DNA from: Bacillus sp. CGMCC 1.16541
GTDB lineage: Bacteria > Bacillota > Bacilli > Bacillales > Bacillaceae_H
NCBI RefSeq assembly: GCF_003184905.1
Contig: NZ_QFRU01000015.1
Coordinates: forward strand, 33,217-97,216
Reading direction: 5' to 3'
DNA length: 64,000 bases
Part shown: piece by piece, positions 1 to 17,591 of the stretch
Numbering within the stretch: the first letter of the stretch is position 1
Layout of the letters: every line of letters starts with the position of its first letter
Translations under genes and position numbers: made by a program
Notes under the pieces: model-generated
Databases searched by the model: none
What the model saw: the letters and a program-made list of their open reading frames with translations, nothing else
Told to the model about the DNA's origin: nothing

Positions 1-4
1 TGTT

Positions 5-844
5 CTACTTGTTTGAGTATAATTTCCATAGTTCGTCCACCAAATCCTCATTTGTTAGATGAATTTTTGACATTGTGATGCCTTCATTCTTTAGAGCTTG
101 ACTTAATTTCACAGCAAAAGGCAAATCTAACCCTATATCAGATAACTTCGGTCCTAACTGAAAAACTTCGTCAGGCGTTCCCTCAGCAAATACAGTTCCT
201 TTATTCATCACGATGACTCTGTCTGCCATCGCAACTTCGTCTAAATCATGTGTAATTGAGATAATCGTAATTTTTTTATCTTCTTGTAATTTTCGGACAG
301 TTTTAAGTACTTCCATCCTTCCACTAGGATCTAGCATTGACGTTGCCTCGTCTAACACAATGATAGATGGTTGTGCTGCAATAATACCTGCAATGGCTAC
401 ACGTTGTTTTTGACCGCCTGATAAGTGGTGAGGCTCTTGTTCGATAAACTCTTCCATATTGACTAATTTAATGGCTTCTGGAATACGTTTACGCATCTCT
501 TCAACGCTTACTCCGTTATTTTCTAGCCCAAAAGCGACATCGTCTTGTACGGTTGAGCCTACGAACTGATTATCTGGATTTTGAAAGACCATTCCAATAT
601 CTTTACGAATGTCCCAAATTGTTTCTTCAGATAACTCTCTATCCATAATAGTCACACTGCCACTTTGAGGTAAAAGAAGTCCATTTAGTATTTTTGCTAA
701 AGTAGATTTTCCTGAACCGTTATGACCCGCAATGGCTAACCATTCTCCCTTATACACATTAAAAGATACATGATCTAGCACAAGAGGTAAATCTTCGTGA
801 TAACGAAAACTTAATTCTTTTATACTTAATGCTGTCTCCATCAC
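5..844 (-). CDS. ecfA1: ECF transporter ATPase EcfA1
   Basis: ATP-binding subunit of an energy-coupling factor (vitamin/metal uptake) transporter, acting at the inner face of the membrane with EcfA2 and EcfT. Walker A GHNGSGKST lies near residues 40-48, the ABC signature LSGGQKQR near 143 and the Walker B IIVLDEATS near 160. The 279-aa length is normal. The GTG at 844 is 9 bases from a GGAGG; the ATG at 841 is an alternative start. As in B. subtilis (ybxA) it follows rplQ, and ecfA2 and ecfT would lie off the left edge. A terminator separates it from rplQ. Confidence 0.93.
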   Translation of the reverse strand: MMETALSIKELSFRYHEDLPLVLDHVSFNVYKGEWLAIAGHNGSGKSTLAKILNGLLLPQSGSVTIMDRELSEETIWDIRKDIGMVFQNPDNQFVGSTVQDDVAFGLENNGVSVEEMRKRIPEAIKLVNMEEFIEQEPHHLSGGQKQRVAIAGIIAAQPSIIVLDEATSMLDPSGRMEVLKTVRKLQEDKKITIISITHDLDEVAMADRVIVMNKGTVFAEGTPDEVFQLGPKLSDIGLDLPFAVKLSQALKNEGITMSKIHLTNEDLVDELWKLYSNK

Positions 845-956
845 ATCACCTAACCTCCTCTCATCTCTTCTACTTTATTATTCACGCTATAGATCGATTC
901 CATTAGACTTCCAAGTTCATTCATCCGATATTAATAAGACTCATGTTTCTTTATAT

Positions 957-1001
957 GCAAAAAAAAGGGCATCGACTAGTTCCACACTGTCACGCCCTTT
1001 T
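957..1001 (-). terminator. Rho-independent terminator after rplQ
   Basis: On the minus strand an AAAAGGGC arm pairs with GCCCTTTT across a loop of about 23 bases and runs into a U-rich tract. It closes the long ribosomal protein transcript before ecfA1. Confidence 0.8.
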
Positions 1002-1016
1002 CTCCATGTATAAATA

Positions 1017-1424
<408 letters not shown>

Positions 1425-1431
1425 TTATCTA

Positions 1432-2376
1432 TCAATCATCTTTACGTAAGCCTAAACCTAATTCTTCTAGTTTCGCTTTTACCTCTTCTAGAGATTTACG
1501 TCCTAGGTTACGTACTTTCATCATATCTTCTTCAGTCTTATTAGCAAGCTCTTGTACGGTATTAATACCAGCACGTTTTAAGCAGTTATATGAGCGAACA
1601 GATAAATCAAGTTCTTCAATCGTCATCTCTAAAACTTTTTCTTTCTGATCTTCTTCTTTCTCAACCATAATCTCTGCTTTTTGAGCTTCGTCTGTTAAAT
1701 TAACAAAGATATTTAAGTGCTCAGTTAAGATCTTTGCACCTAAAGCTACTGCTTTTTCTGGCTCGATGCTACCATCAGTCCAAACATCTAATGTTAACTT
1801 ATCATAATTTGTCATTTGTCCTACACGTGTATTTTCCACGAAATATGCAACGCGTGTCACCGGAGTGTAAATCGAATCAATTGGTAATACACCAATCGGT
1901 TGATCTTCACGCTTGTTTGCATCTGCAGGAGTATAGCCTCGACCTGTTCTAGCTGTTAATCTCATACGGAAGTGAGCATCTGACTCTAATGTAGCAATAT
2001 GAAGATCTGGGTTTAAAATCTCAACATCGCTATCACCTTGAATATCAGCAGCTGTTACAGCACCTTGACCCTGAACATCAATCTCTAAAGTTTTTTCTTC
2101 TTCGGAATAGATCTTTAGCGCTAATTTCTTAACGTTTAAAATGATGTTTGTTACATCTTCAACAACACCAGGTATTGTTGAAAACTCATGTAGTACACCA
2201 TCTATTTGAATAGATGTTACAGCGGCACCAGGGAGTGAGGATAATAGGATACGACGTAAGGAGTTACCCAAAGTAGTACCATATCCACGCTCAAGTGGCT
2301 CGACGACGAATTTACCGTACTTTCTATCATCGCTGATTTCTACCGTTTCGATTTTTGGCTTTTCAATCTCTATCAC
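1432..2376 (-). CDS. rpoA: RNA polymerase alpha subunit
   Basis: Assembly platform of RNA polymerase, 314 aa. The N-terminal dimerisation domain (about residues 1-228, with [15 protein letters not shown]) is followed by an acidic linker and the C-terminal domain (about 245-310, with [16 protein letters not shown]) that contacts UP elements and activators. It lies between rpsK and rplQ, the standard order. A 180-base gap upstream holds a strong hairpin. Confidence 0.98.
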   Translation of the reverse strand: MIEIEKPKIETVEISDDRKYGKFVVEPLERGYGTTLGNSLRRILLSSLPGAAVTSIQIDGVLHEFSTIPGVVEDVTNIILNVKKLALKIYSEEEKTLEIDVQGQGAVTAADIQGDSDVEILNPDLHIATLESDAHFRMRLTARTGRGYTPADANKREDQPIGVLPIDSIYTPVTRVAYFVENTRVGQMTNYDKLTLDVWTDGSIEPEKAVALGAKILTEHLNIFVNLTDEAQKAEIMVEKEEDQKEKVLEMTIEELDLSVRSYNCLKRAGINTVQELANKTEEDMMKVRNLGRKSLEEVKAKLEELGLGLRKDD

Positions 2377-2406
2377 TTATAAACCCTCCTTCAAAACGTC
2401 GAAACC

Positions 2407-2440
2407 TCGGTTAGAGCAATGGCAATCATTGACTAACCGA
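2407..2440 (-). promoter_or_regulatory. RNA hairpin between rpsK and rpoA
   Basis: The arms TCGGTTAG and CTAACCGA (8 bp perfect) enclose a second stem CAATG/CATTG. No U-tract follows, so it is not a simple terminator. It sits in the 180-base rpsK-rpoA gap, where a processing or translational control element would be plausible. Function is inferred only. Confidence 0.5.
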
Positions 2441-2556
2441 AATTCCCTATTAGACAGTTCCCGAATGTGCACAACAAATGGAAAAGCATTTATCTGCATG
2501 AATAAATTCTGTACCATATCCATTATAGACAAACATACAGAACTTATACACATTAA

Positions 2557-2949
<393 letters not shown>

Positions 2950-2968
2950 TTAGTACCTCCTTTACTAA

Positions 2969-3355
<387 letters not shown>

Positions 3356-3358
3356 TTA

Positions 3359-3475
<117 letters not shown>

Positions 3476-3509
3476 TCATACCTCCTTGATAGTACGGAGT
3501 GCATAGGTT

Positions 3510-3728
3510 TTATTTGAATCGGTACGTAATTCTACCGCGAGTTAAATCATAAGGTGATAGTTCTACAGTTACTTTGTCACCTGGTAAGATACGAATGAAG
3601 TGCATACGAATTTTACCAGAAACATGAGCTAACACTGTATGACCATTTTCTAATTCTACCTTGAACATTGCGTTAGGTAAAGTCTCAGCGACTGTACCTT
3701 CCACTTCAATTACATCGTCTTTTGCCAT
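3510..3728 (-). CDS. infA: Translation initiation factor IF-1
   Basis: An OB-fold protein of 72 aa that occupies the ribosomal A site during initiation. It begins [20 protein letters not shown] and ends GRITYRFK. An in-frame ATG 16 codons upstream is not credible: AAGGAGAGC precedes the start chosen here and the length then matches the family exactly. About 250 bases separate it from map. I see no ybzG-like gene there. Confidence 0.96.
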   Translation of the reverse strand: MAKDDVIEVEGTVAETLPNAMFKVELENGHTVLAHVSGKIRMHFIRILPGDKVTVELSPYDLTRGRITYRFK

Positions 3729-3975
3729 TAAATTGCTCTCCTTTCTTTGAAACAGTAACAAGCTATCAATAAACAACTAAAACAAAACCTGTTCTGAACA
3801 TTCGGAGATTGTAATCATTAAATTCAAGATGAAACACGAATGTATAAACATCTTTACCATTTTAACAGCAAATCAGACTGAACGATCATCGTGAATTTAG
3901 ATAATTACTTATACTGTCCAGTGCATTAAACGAGGAATGGATAGAGACTATATTTAAGATACATCAACCTTCTAT

Positions 3976-5384
<1,409 letters not shown>

Positions 5385-5443
5385 TCAGTCTCTTATGTGG
5401 TTAATACGGGAAAGCAATTGCTTCCCGTTTGTTAACCAACTCT

Positions 5444-6736
5444 TTATTTAATAAATCCTTTATAGTGGCGTTTCACTAACTGACTCTCCAGCTGTTTCAT
5501 TGTTTCAAGAGCAACACCAACAACGATTAGCAAACTTGTTCCACCAATCTGAGCAGATGGTGGTAAATCAGCAAATTTGATAAAGAAAACAGGAAGAACA
5601 GAGATAGCTGCAAGAAAAAGTGAACCAACTAAAGTAAGTCGGTAAAGCACCTTCGTCAAGTACTCTTGAGTGTTCTTACCAGGACGTATACCCGGAATGT
5701 AACCACCTTGCTTCTTCAAATTTTCTGCTACTTGTTCTGGATTAACCTGAACAAATGTATAGAAATAAGAGAAAGCAATGATTAAAGCTACATACACAAT
5801 CATACCAATTGGTTGGGTATAGTCAAATGTCTTCTGAATCCAATCTGTTACATCATTCGAACCAAAGAACGATGCAATAGTTGGTGGAGTAATGATAAAT
5901 GAAACCGCAAAGATAACAGGGATTACACCAGCTGCATTTACTTTTAAAGGTAAATGAGTTGATTGTCCTCCAACAGGATTACGACCAGCTAAACGTTTTG
6001 CATATTGAATCGGAATTTTTCTCAACGCTTGTTGGATGTAAATAACACCCACGATGATAGCTAAAACTGCAAGAGCAATTAAAACGACTGTTACGATTCG
6101 GATAAATAATTGATCCCCAACATCTTCAAACTGTTGCGCATATATTTGATTTAATGTTGTTGGAATACCAGCAGCAATACCTGCAAAGATTAGGATGGAA
6201 ATTCCATTACCAACACCTTTAGAAGTAATTTGCTCTCCTAACCACATTAAGAATGCTGTACCTGCAGTAAGCACCGTAGCAATCAGAAGATACGTAGTAG
6301 GCCCAGGATTTTGGATTAGCTGTCCATTAGATAAGTTGTTAAACCCTATAGACATACCCAAAGCTTGGATAAATCCAAGCACAATTGTCCCATAACGAGT
6401 AACTTGGGCTAATTTACGGCGCCCTACTTCACCTTGCTTTGACCATTCTGTAAACTTAGGCACAACATCCATCTGTAGTAACTGTACAATGATGGATGCT
6501 GTGATATAAGGCATAATACCCATTGCAAGGATTGAGAAGTTTTGTAATGCACCGCCACCAAATGTGTTTAAGACACCAAATACATTTAATTCATCTTGCA
6601 ATCTTAATACATCAGTGTTGACACTTGGTACAGGAATGAATGTTCCAATCCTGAAAACAATTAGCATTAATAACGTGAAAAGGATCTTGTTTCTTATATC
6701 ACCTACGCGCATGAAATTGGAGATTGTTTGAAACAT
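5444..6736 (-). CDS. secY: Preprotein translocase subunit SecY
   Basis: The ten-transmembrane-helix channel of the Sec system, 430 aa. The N-terminus FQTISNFMRVGDIRNKILFT, the periplasmic/plug segment and the cytoplasmic loop with RKIPIQYAKR and VNPEQVAENLKKQGG are family hallmarks. Its ATG overlaps the rplO stop (TAATG), so translation is probably coupled. It partners with SecE encoded at 32.6 kb. Confidence 0.98.
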   Translation of the reverse strand: MFQTISNFMRVGDIRNKILFTLLMLIVFRIGTFIPVPSVNTDVLRLQDELNVFGVLNTFGGGALQNFSILAMGIMPYITASIIVQLLQMDVVPKFTEWSKQGEVGRRKLAQVTRYGTIVLGFIQALGMSIGFNNLSNGQLIQNPGPTTYLLIATVLTAGTAFLMWLGEQITSKGVGNGISILIFAGIAAGIPTTLNQIYAQQFEDVGDQLFIRIVTVVLIALAVLAIIVGVIYIQQALRKIPIQYAKRLAGRNPVGGQSTHLPLKVNAAGVIPVIFAVSFIITPPTIASFFGSNDVTDWIQKTFDYTQPIGMIVYVALIIAFSYFYTFVQVNPEQVAENLKKQGGYIPGIRPGKNTQEYLTKVLYRLTLVGSLFLAAISVLPVFFIKFADLPPSAQIGGTSLLIVVGVALETMKQLESQLVKRHYKGFIK

Positions 6737-7176
6737 TAGATCACCTCAGTTGTACCGCCTGCAGCTTCGATCGCTTCTTTGGCAGCTGAGGAGAATTTAG
6801 AAGCTTTTACAGTTAGCTTTTTGTTTAATGTACCGTTGCCAAGGATCTTAATTCCAGCTTTAGCTTTACTTACTAAGCCAGTTTCGATTAATAATTCTGG
6901 TGTTACTTCAGTAGCATCTTCAAAACGGTTTAACGTTTCAAGATTTACAACAGCATACTCTTTACGGTTGATATTTGTAAATCCACGCTTTGGAAGACGA
7001 CGGAATAAAGGAGTTTGACCACCTTCAAATCCAGGTCTTACGCCACCGCCAGAACGAGCGTTTTGCCCTTTATGACCTTTACCTGAAGTTTTGCCGTTAC
7101 CAGAACCAGTACCACGACCAACACGGTTACGTTCTTTACGTGAACCTTCAGTAGGTTTTAATTCATGAAGTTTCAT
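6736..7176 (-). CDS. rplO: Ribosomal protein L15
   Basis: Late-assembly large-subunit protein, 146 aa. It begins [20 protein letters not shown] and has the glycine-rich basic stretch [20 protein letters not shown]. The ATG at 7176 is preceded by AAGGAGGTGCTCCGA; the in-frame start three codons upstream overlaps that site. The stop overlaps the secY start. Confidence 0.97.
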   Translation of the reverse strand: MKLHELKPTEGSRKERNRVGRGTGSGNGKTSGKGHKGQNARSGGGVRPGFEGGQTPLFRRLPKRGFTNINRKEYAVVNLETLNRFEDATEVTPELLIETGLVSKAKAGIKILGNGTLNKKLTVKASKFSSAAKEAIEAAGGTTEVI

Positions 7177-7205
7177 TCGGAGCACCTCCTTAGAGTGACA
7201 ATTTA

Positions 7206-7388
7206 TTATTGCTCTTTTACTGTAACAAGGTGAGCTACTTTGTTAACCATTCCGCGAATAGCAGGATTGTCGTCATGAACGACAGTTTGGTTTAACTTAC
7301 GTAAGCCAAGTGTACGTACAGTCACACGTTGGTCTTCTGGGCGACCAATTACACTGCGAGTGAGGGTAATTGCTAATTTCTTTGCCAT
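7206..7388 (-). CDS. rpmD: Ribosomal protein L30
   Basis: Large-subunit protein of 60 aa with the family core [16 protein letters not shown] and [20 protein letters not shown]. It lies between rpsE (13 bases) and rplO (29 bases) and has GGAGGGAACAAG before its ATG. Confidence 0.96.
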   Translation of the reverse strand: MAKKLAITLTRSVIGRPEDQRVTVRTLGLRKLNQTVVHDDNPAIRGMVNKVAHLVTVKEQ

Positions 7389-7401
7389 TCTTGTTCCCTC
7401 C

Positions 7402-8285
<884 letters not shown>

Positions 8286-8323
8286 CTAGGTCACTCCTTT
8301 CCTTTACCTATGCCTACGCGGCA

Positions 8324-8863
8324 TTACTTCTTAGCAGTTTTACCTTCTTTACGACGCACATATTCGCCTTCGTAACGGATACCTTTACCTTTGTAAGGCT
8401 CTGGCGGACGAACGTCACGAATGTTTGCAGCTAATGCACCAACACGTTCTTTGTCGATACCTTTAACAACAATTTTCGTTTGAGTAGGAACTTCAACTTC
8501 AATTCCTTGCTCAGGTGTGATTTCTACAGGATGAGAGTAACCAACGCTTAATACAAGCTTGCTACCAGATTTTTGAGCACGGTAACCGACACCGATAAGC
8601 TCTAAACCTCTTTCATATCCTTTTGATACACCTTCAACCATATTACCTAAAAGACTACGAGTAGTTCCATGAAGAGCACGGTGCTCCTTTGCATCACTTG
8701 GACGACTAACTGTAACTACGTTATCTTCAACTTTAATTTCGATATCAGGGTGGAACGTACGAGTTAATTCACCCTTTGGGCCCTTTACAGTTACAACGTT
8801 GTTTTCGTTAGTAACTGTAACACCTGCTGGAATTTCTAAAGGCTTTTTACCAACACGTGACAT
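8324..8863 (-). CDS. rplF: Ribosomal protein L6
   Basis: Large-subunit protein near the GTPase centre, 179 aa, with two repeated L6 folds. It begins [17 protein letters not shown] and ends with the conserved [20 protein letters not shown]. An ATG six codons upstream is ignored because the ATG at 8863 has GGAGGTGTAGTT before it and gives the normal length. Confidence 0.97.
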   Translation of the reverse strand: MSRVGKKPLEIPAGVTVTNENNVVTVKGPKGELTRTFHPDIEIKVEDNVVTVSRPSDAKEHRALHGTTRSLLGNMVEGVSKGYERGLELIGVGYRAQKSGSKLVLSVGYSHPVEITPEQGIEVEVPTQTKIVVKGIDKERVGALAANIRDVRPPEPYKGKGIRYEGEYVRRKEGKTAKK

Positions 8864-8893
8864 AACTACACCTCCATTCACTTCAAAAAATTA

Positions 8894-9292
8894 TTACCAA
8901 ACGTAAGCTAATACTTCTCCACCAGTTTGTTTTTGACGAGCTTCTTTGTCAGTTAAAACACCTTGTGAAGTTGAAACGATCGCAATACCTAAACCGTTAA
9001 GTACACGTGGTACTTCGTCAGTTTTAGCGTATACACGTAAACCAGGTTTACTGATACGTTTTAGACCAGTGATTACACGTTCGTTGTTAGCACCGTACTT
9101 TAAGAAGATACGGATAATACCTTGTTTGTTGTCTTCAATATATTCAACATCGCGTACGAAACCTTCACGCTTAAGAATTTCAGCAATTTGCTTCTTGATG
9201 TTTGAAGCAGGTACTTCAAGTTTCTCATGGCGTACCATGTTTGCGTTACGGATGCGAGTAAGCAAATCTGCAATTGGATCAGTCATTACCAT
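8894..9292 (-). CDS. rpsH: Ribosomal protein S8
   Basis: Primary 16S rRNA-binding protein, 132 aa, matching the B. subtilis protein in length and start ([18 protein letters not shown]). The C-terminus has [18 protein letters not shown] and GGEVLAYVW. In enterobacteria S8 represses the spc operon; no matching site was recognised here. The ATG at 9286 is an alternative start. Confidence 0.97.
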   Translation of the reverse strand: MVMTDPIADLLTRIRNANMVRHEKLEVPASNIKKQIAEILKREGFVRDVEYIEDNKQGIIRIFLKYGANNERVITGLKRISKPGLRVYAKTDEVPRVLNGLGIAIVSTSQGVLTDKEARQKQTGGEVLAYVW

Positions 9293-9322
9293 ATGATTTT
9301 ACCTCCTTCCCATTCTTGGGGT

Positions 9323-9538
<216 letters not shown>

Positions 9539-9541
9539 TTA

Positions 9542-10081
9542 TTACTTTTGGAACGGGAAACCGAATTGAGTTAATAACTCTCTAGCTTCTTCGTCAGTGT
9601 TAGCCGTTGTAACAATAACGATGTCCATACCACGAACTTTTGATACTTTATCATAATCGATCTCAGGGAAGATCAATTGCTCTTTAACACCTAATGTGTA
9701 GTTACCGCGTCCATCGAAAGATTTCTTAGACACACCACGGAAGTCACGTACACGTGGAAGTGAAACAGAAACTAACTTATCGAAGAACTCATACATACGC
9801 TCACCGCGTAAAGTTACTTTCGCACCAATTGGCATACCTTCACGAAGACGGAAACCTGCGATAGACTTTTTCGCGCGAGTTACGACTGGTTTTTGACCTG
9901 TAATTGCTGCTAATTCCTCAACAGCAGTATCTAGTGCTTTTGCGTTTTGTACAGCATCACCGATACCCATGTTAATAACGATTTTCTCAAGCTTTGGAGC
10001 TTGCATTACAGATTTATAATTAAACTTGCTTGTTAAAGCAGGAGTAATTTCTTTTACGTATTTCTCTTTTAAGCGGTTCAT
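9542..10081 (-). CDS. rplE: Ribosomal protein L5
   Basis: 5S rRNA-binding protein of the central protuberance, 179 aa. It begins [16 protein letters not shown] and shows [19 protein letters not shown] and [20 protein letters not shown]. The start at 10081 is chosen over one seven codons upstream: the length matches the family and GGAGG lies 8-12 bases before it. Confidence 0.97.
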   Translation of the reverse strand: MNRLKEKYVKEITPALTSKFNYKSVMQAPKLEKIVINMGIGDAVQNAKALDTAVEELAAITGQKPVVTRAKKSIAGFRLREGMPIGAKVTLRGERMYEFFDKLVSVSLPRVRDFRGVSKKSFDGRGNYTLGVKEQLIFPEIDYDKVSKVRGMDIVIVTTANTDEEARELLTQFGFPFQK

Positions 10082-10112
10082 GTGAATTATACCTCCCTTC
10101 ACATCTCAATTA

Positions 10113-10424
10113 TTATTTATCTAATACTTCACCAGATTTTGTTGCTACACGTACCTTCTTGCCATCGACAACTTTGTAACCAACACGAGTTGGCTCACCA
10201 GACTTAGGGTCTAATGGCATTACGTTAGATACATGGATAGGTGCCTCTTGGCTGATAATTCCACCTTGTGGATTTACTTGAGAAGGTTTAGAGTGTTTTT
10301 TCACAATATTAATACCTTCAACAAGTACACGATCTTTCTTAGGGTAAGCTGCAATTACTTCACCTTGCTTACCTTTGTCTTTGCCAGAGATAACCATCAC
10401 TTTGTCACCTTTTTTAACATGCAT
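10113..10424 (-). CDS. rplX: Ribosomal protein L24
   Basis: Assembly-initiator protein of the large subunit, 103 aa, with an N-terminal KOW motif ([20 protein letters not shown]). It begins [11 protein letters not shown], slightly shifted from the E. coli form but standard for Bacilli. It lies between rplN and rplE. Confidence 0.97.
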   Translation of the reverse strand: MHVKKGDKVMVISGKDKGKQGEVIAAYPKKDRVLVEGINIVKKHSKPSQVNPQGGIISQEAPIHVSNVMPLDPKSGEPTRVGYKVVDGKKVRVATKSGEVLDK

Positions 10425-10472
10425 CCGAGTCGCACCTCCTTAAAAGGCCTTCTTTAGATTTATTAATACAAA

Positions 10473-10865
<393 letters not shown>

Positions 10866-10896
10866 TCATCTTTATCCGATCTTAACTCTTTAACTA

Positions 10897-11175
<279 letters not shown>

Positions 11176-11185
11176 TCAGACTTAA

Positions 11186-12829
<1,644 letters not shown>

Positions 12830-12834
12830 TCATA

Positions 12835-13161
<327 letters not shown>

Positions 13162-13170
13162 TCAATCCCG

Positions 13171-14019
<849 letters not shown>

Positions 14020-14028
14020 CTATTAAAC

Positions 14029-14316
14029 TTAAGCTTCAAAGAATTCGATTTCTTTGCTGTCTTGAGTTAGTGTCACAACCGCTTTACGACGACGGTTTGT
14101 AAGACCACTGTAGCGACCTACACGTTTGAATTTACCTTTGTAGTTCATGATGTTAACTTTTTCAACTTTTACGTCAAAGATTTTTTCGATAGCATCTTTA
14201 ACTTCAGTTTTATTAGCTTTCACGCTAACTTCAAACGTATATTTTTTATCGACCATTAAGTCTGTTGAACGTTCTGTAATTACGGGGCGCTTAATAATAT
14301 CACGAGGATCTTTCAT
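14029..14316 (-). CDS. rplW: Ribosomal protein L23
   Basis: Exit-site protein that docks trigger factor, SRP and the translocon, 95 aa. It has [16 protein letters not shown] at the start and [19 protein letters not shown] in the centre. Its ATG overlaps the rplD stop by one base, indicating coupled translation. Confidence 0.97.
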   Translation of the reverse strand: MKDPRDIIKRPVITERSTDLMVDKKYTFEVSVKANKTEVKDAIEKIFDVKVEKVNIMNYKGKFKRVGRYSGLTNRRRKAVVTLTQDSKEIEFFEA

Positions 14317-14939
14317 TATGCAAGCACCTCCTCTACTTTTTCAACTGCTTCTTTAGTAATTACAAGCTTATCGTGGTTCATAACGTCTAGTACGCTTAAA
14401 CCGTTAGCTGCAACTACAGTTACACCAGGAATGTTACGTGCTGATAAAGCAACGTTTCCATCTAGGTCAGCAGTTACTACTAATGCTTTACGATCTACTG
14501 AAAGGTTTTTAAGAACTGCCACCATTTCCTTAGTCTTTGGTGCTTCGAAAGTTAAACCTTCAACAACAACGATGCTGTTTTCTAGTACTTTTGAAGATAA
14601 TGCAGATTTAATCGCTAAGCGACGAACTTTCTTAGGTAATTTGTAGCTGTAGCTTCGTGGAACTGGACCGAATACTACACCACCGCCACGCCATTGTGGT
14701 GAACGGATAGATCCTTGACGAGCACGTCCAGTACCTTTTTGACGCCATGGTTTGCGTCCTCCGCCCCTTACTTCAGAACGATTCTTTACTTTAGATGTAC
14801 CTTGACGCATAGCTGCACGTTGCATCACTACCGCATCAAAAAGTACGCTTTCGTTTGGTTCGATACCGAAAACGGCAGCGTTTAGTTCGATTTCTCCAAC
14901 GTTTTGACCGTTTTGGTTAAACAATGCTACTTTTGGCAT
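14316..14939 (-). CDS. rplD: Ribosomal protein L4
   Basis: Exit-tunnel protein, 207 aa, with the long loop [20 protein letters not shown] that reaches the macrolide pocket. In E. coli L4 represses its own S10 operon; the leader upstream of rpsJ here is structured, but whether L4 acts on it is unknown. The stop is shared with the start of rplW. Confidence 0.97.
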   Translation of the reverse strand: MPKVALFNQNGQNVGEIELNAAVFGIEPNESVLFDAVVMQRAAMRQGTSKVKNRSEVRGGGRKPWRQKGTGRARQGSIRSPQWRGGGVVFGPVPRSYSYKLPKKVRRLAIKSALSSKVLENSIVVVEGLTFEAPKTKEMVAVLKNLSVDRKALVVTADLDGNVALSARNIPGVTVVAANGLSVLDVMNHDKLVITKEAVEKVEEVLA

Positions 14940-14966
14940 TGGTTGTTTCCTCCTTTCCTATAAGAG

Positions 14967-15596
14967 TTATTTAGATTTAACCGCACTCTTAACAGATACT
15001 AATGCTTTTCTAGCACCAGGTACGTTACCTTTTACTAGTAAAAGATTACGCTCAGTATCAACTTTAACAATTGTTAAGTTTTGAACTGTTACGCGATCTC
15101 CACCCATGCGACCAGCAAGAGCTTTACCTTTAAATACGCGGTTTGGAGCTACAGGTCCCATTGAACCTGGACGACGGTGATAACGAGAACCGTGAGACAT
15201 AGGTCCACGAGATTGTCCGTGGCGTTTGATAACACCTTGGAAACCTTTACCTTTTGAAATTCCTGTTACATCGATTGTGTCGCCTTCCGCGAAAATATCA
15301 ACTTTGACTTCTTGACCAACTTCGTATTCCGAAACGCTCACATCACGTAATTCGCGAATGAAGCGCTTAGGAGCAGTGTTCGCTTTTGCAACGTGTCCTT
15401 TAGCTGGTTTGTTAGATAATTTTTCACGAGTATCTTCGAAACCTAATTGGATCGCTTCATAACCGTCTGTTTCAGCATTTTTTACTTGAAGTACCACGTT
15501 TGGAGTAGCTTCAATAACTGTTACAGGGATTAATTCACCGTTCTCTGCGAATACTTGAGTCATACCGATTTTTCTTCCTAAGATTCCTTTGGTCAT
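14967..15596 (-). CDS. rplC: Ribosomal protein L3
   Basis: Early-assembly large-subunit protein near the peptidyl transferase centre, 209 aa. It begins [20 protein letters not shown] and has [20 protein letters not shown] and the RRPGSMGP loop. It lies 28 bases upstream of rplD and 40 downstream of rpsJ. Confidence 0.98.
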   Translation of the reverse strand: MTKGILGRKIGMTQVFAENGELIPVTVIEATPNVVLQVKNAETDGYEAIQLGFEDTREKLSNKPAKGHVAKANTAPKRFIRELRDVSVSEYEVGQEVKVDIFAEGDTIDVTGISKGKGFQGVIKRHGQSRGPMSHGSRYHRRPGSMGPVAPNRVFKGKALAGRMGGDRVTVQNLTIVKVDTERNLLLVKGNVPGARKALVSVKSAVKSK

Positions 15597-15636
15597 AAGT
15601 CACACCTCCTATATAAATCTATAATTTTTATTTTAA

Positions 15637-16107
<471 letters not shown>

Positions 16108-16237
16108 CAATAAAATTATTTTTCTTTTACTGTTGCGCACTTTTTTCATTATATATAAAAAGACTACTATTTGCAAGAAGAAGCTTCAAAAAGATTTGTT
16201 TCCTTTTCTTTCTATTATATATAGAAGAAACACGCAA

Positions 16238-16268
16238 ATAAAAAAGCAAGGATCATGGGATCCTTGCT
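16238..16268 (-). terminator. Rho-independent terminator after tuf
   Basis: Perfect arms AGCAAGGATC and GATCCTTGCT with a four-base loop, followed by a run of U on the minus strand. It separates the str operon from the S10 operon. Confidence 0.92.
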
Positions 16269-16281
16269 TTTCAAAAGGCTA

Positions 16282-17472
16282 TTACTCAGTGATAGTAGCT
16301 ACTACACCAGCGCCTACTGTACGTCCACCTTCACGGATTGAGAATTTAGTACCTTCTTCAATCGCGATTGGAGCGATAAGTTCAACAGTCATTTCGATGT
16401 TGTCTCCAGGCATAACCATTTCTACACCTTCTGGAAGTTGACAAATACCAGTTACGTCAGTTGTACGGAAGTAGAACTGAGGACGGTAGTTTGTGAAGAA
16501 TGGAGTGTGACGTCCACCCTCTTCTTTAGAAAGAACATAAACTTCAGCTTTGAACTTTGTGTGTGGAGTGATTGAGCCTGGCTTAGCTAATACTTGTCCA
16601 CGTTGGATATCTTCACGAGCTACCCCACGAAGTAAAGCACCGATGTTGTCTCCAGCTTCAGCATAATCAAGAAGCTTACGGAACATTTCTACACCAGTTA
16701 CAGTAGTAGATTTTGGCTCTTCAGTTAAACCGATGATTTCGATTACGTCACCAACTTTAACTTGTCCACGCTCTACACGACCTGTAGCAACTGTACCACG
16801 ACCAGTGATTGAGAATACGTCCTCAACTGGCATCATGAATGGCTTTTCAGTGTCACGCTCTGGAGTTGGGATGTACTCATCAACAGCGTTCATTAGCTCA
16901 ACAATTTTCTCTTCCCAAGCAGCGTCGCCTTCAAGAGCTTTAAGAGCAGAACCTTTGATTACTGGTACATCGTCACCAGGGAAGTCGTATTCAGAAAGAA
17001 GGTCACGAACTTCCATTTCTACTAATTCAAGTAACTCTTCGTCGTCTACCATGTCACATTTGTTTAAGAATACAACTAGGTAAGGTACACCTACTTGACG
17101 AGAAAGAAGGATGTGCTCACGAGTTTGTGGCATTGGACCATCAGCAGCAGATACTACTAAGATACCGCCATCCATTTGAGCAGCACCAGTGATCATGTTC
17201 TTAACGTAGTCAGCATGTCCTGGGCAGTCAACGTGTGCATAGTGACGAGTTTCAGTTTCGTACTCAACGTGTGCAGTTGAGATTGTGATACCACGCTCGC
17301 GCTCTTCTGGAGCAGCGTCGATCATATCATAAGCCATAGCTGCACCTTTACCACTGCGCTTAGCAAGTACAGTTGTGATAGCAGCTGTTAAAGTAGTTTT
17401 ACCATGGTCAACGTGACCAATTGTACCAATATTGGCATGCGTTTTCGAACGGTCGAATTTTTCTTTAGCCAT
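16282..17472 (-). CDS. tuf: Elongation factor Tu
   Basis: GTPase that delivers aminoacyl-tRNA to the ribosome, 396 aa. G1 GHVDHGKTT is at about residues 18-26, G3 DCPGH near 81-85 and G4 NKCD near 136-139. It has its own promoter between fusA and tuf and ends at a strong terminator. This is the only tuf seen in the window. Confidence 0.98.
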   Translation of the reverse strand: MAKEKFDRSKTHANIGTIGHVDHGKTTLTAAITTVLAKRSGKGAAMAYDMIDAAPEERERGITISTAHVEYETETRHYAHVDCPGHADYVKNMITGAAQMDGGILVVSAADGPMPQTREHILLSRQVGVPYLVVFLNKCDMVDDEELLELVEMEVRDLLSEYDFPGDDVPVIKGSALKALEGDAAWEEKIVELMNAVDEYIPTPERDTEKPFMMPVEDVFSITGRGTVATGRVERGQVKVGDVIEIIGLTEEPKSTTVTGVEMFRKLLDYAEAGDNIGALLRGVAREDIQRGQVLAKPGSITPHTKFKAEVYVLSKEEGGRHTPFFTNYRPQFYFRTTDVTGICQLPEGVEMVMPGDNIEMTVELIAPIAIEEGTKFSIREGGRTVGAGVVATITE

Positions 17473-17517
17473 TTGAAAATCCTCCTTGAAATTCAGTTAG
17501 TTTAAGTATGATAATGC

Positions 17518-17553
17518 CGTGAAAGGGTAGATAAATCTCCACTTTCACAGCCT
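17518..17553 (-). promoter_or_regulatory. Hairpin in the tuf leader
   Basis: Minus-strand arms GGCTGTGAAAG and CTTTCACGGC form a stem just downstream of the tuf promoter and upstream of the ribosome binding site. No U-tract follows, so it is more likely a 5' stabilising or regulatory structure than a terminator. Confidence 0.45.
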
Positions 17554-17562
17554 ACATAAGTA

Positions 17563-17591
17563 GTTATACTTGATTAAAGGATGAAAATCAA
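17563..17591 (-). promoter_or_regulatory. Sigma-A promoter of tuf
   Basis: TTGATT and TATAAC separated by 17 bases on the minus strand. The -35 abuts the fusA stop codon, so tuf can be transcribed independently of the str operon. Confidence 0.65.

Noticed and set aside
3729-3975. A ybzG-like KOW gene between map and infA
   Set aside because: B. subtilis has such a gene here, but no frame in this gap gives a supported ORF.
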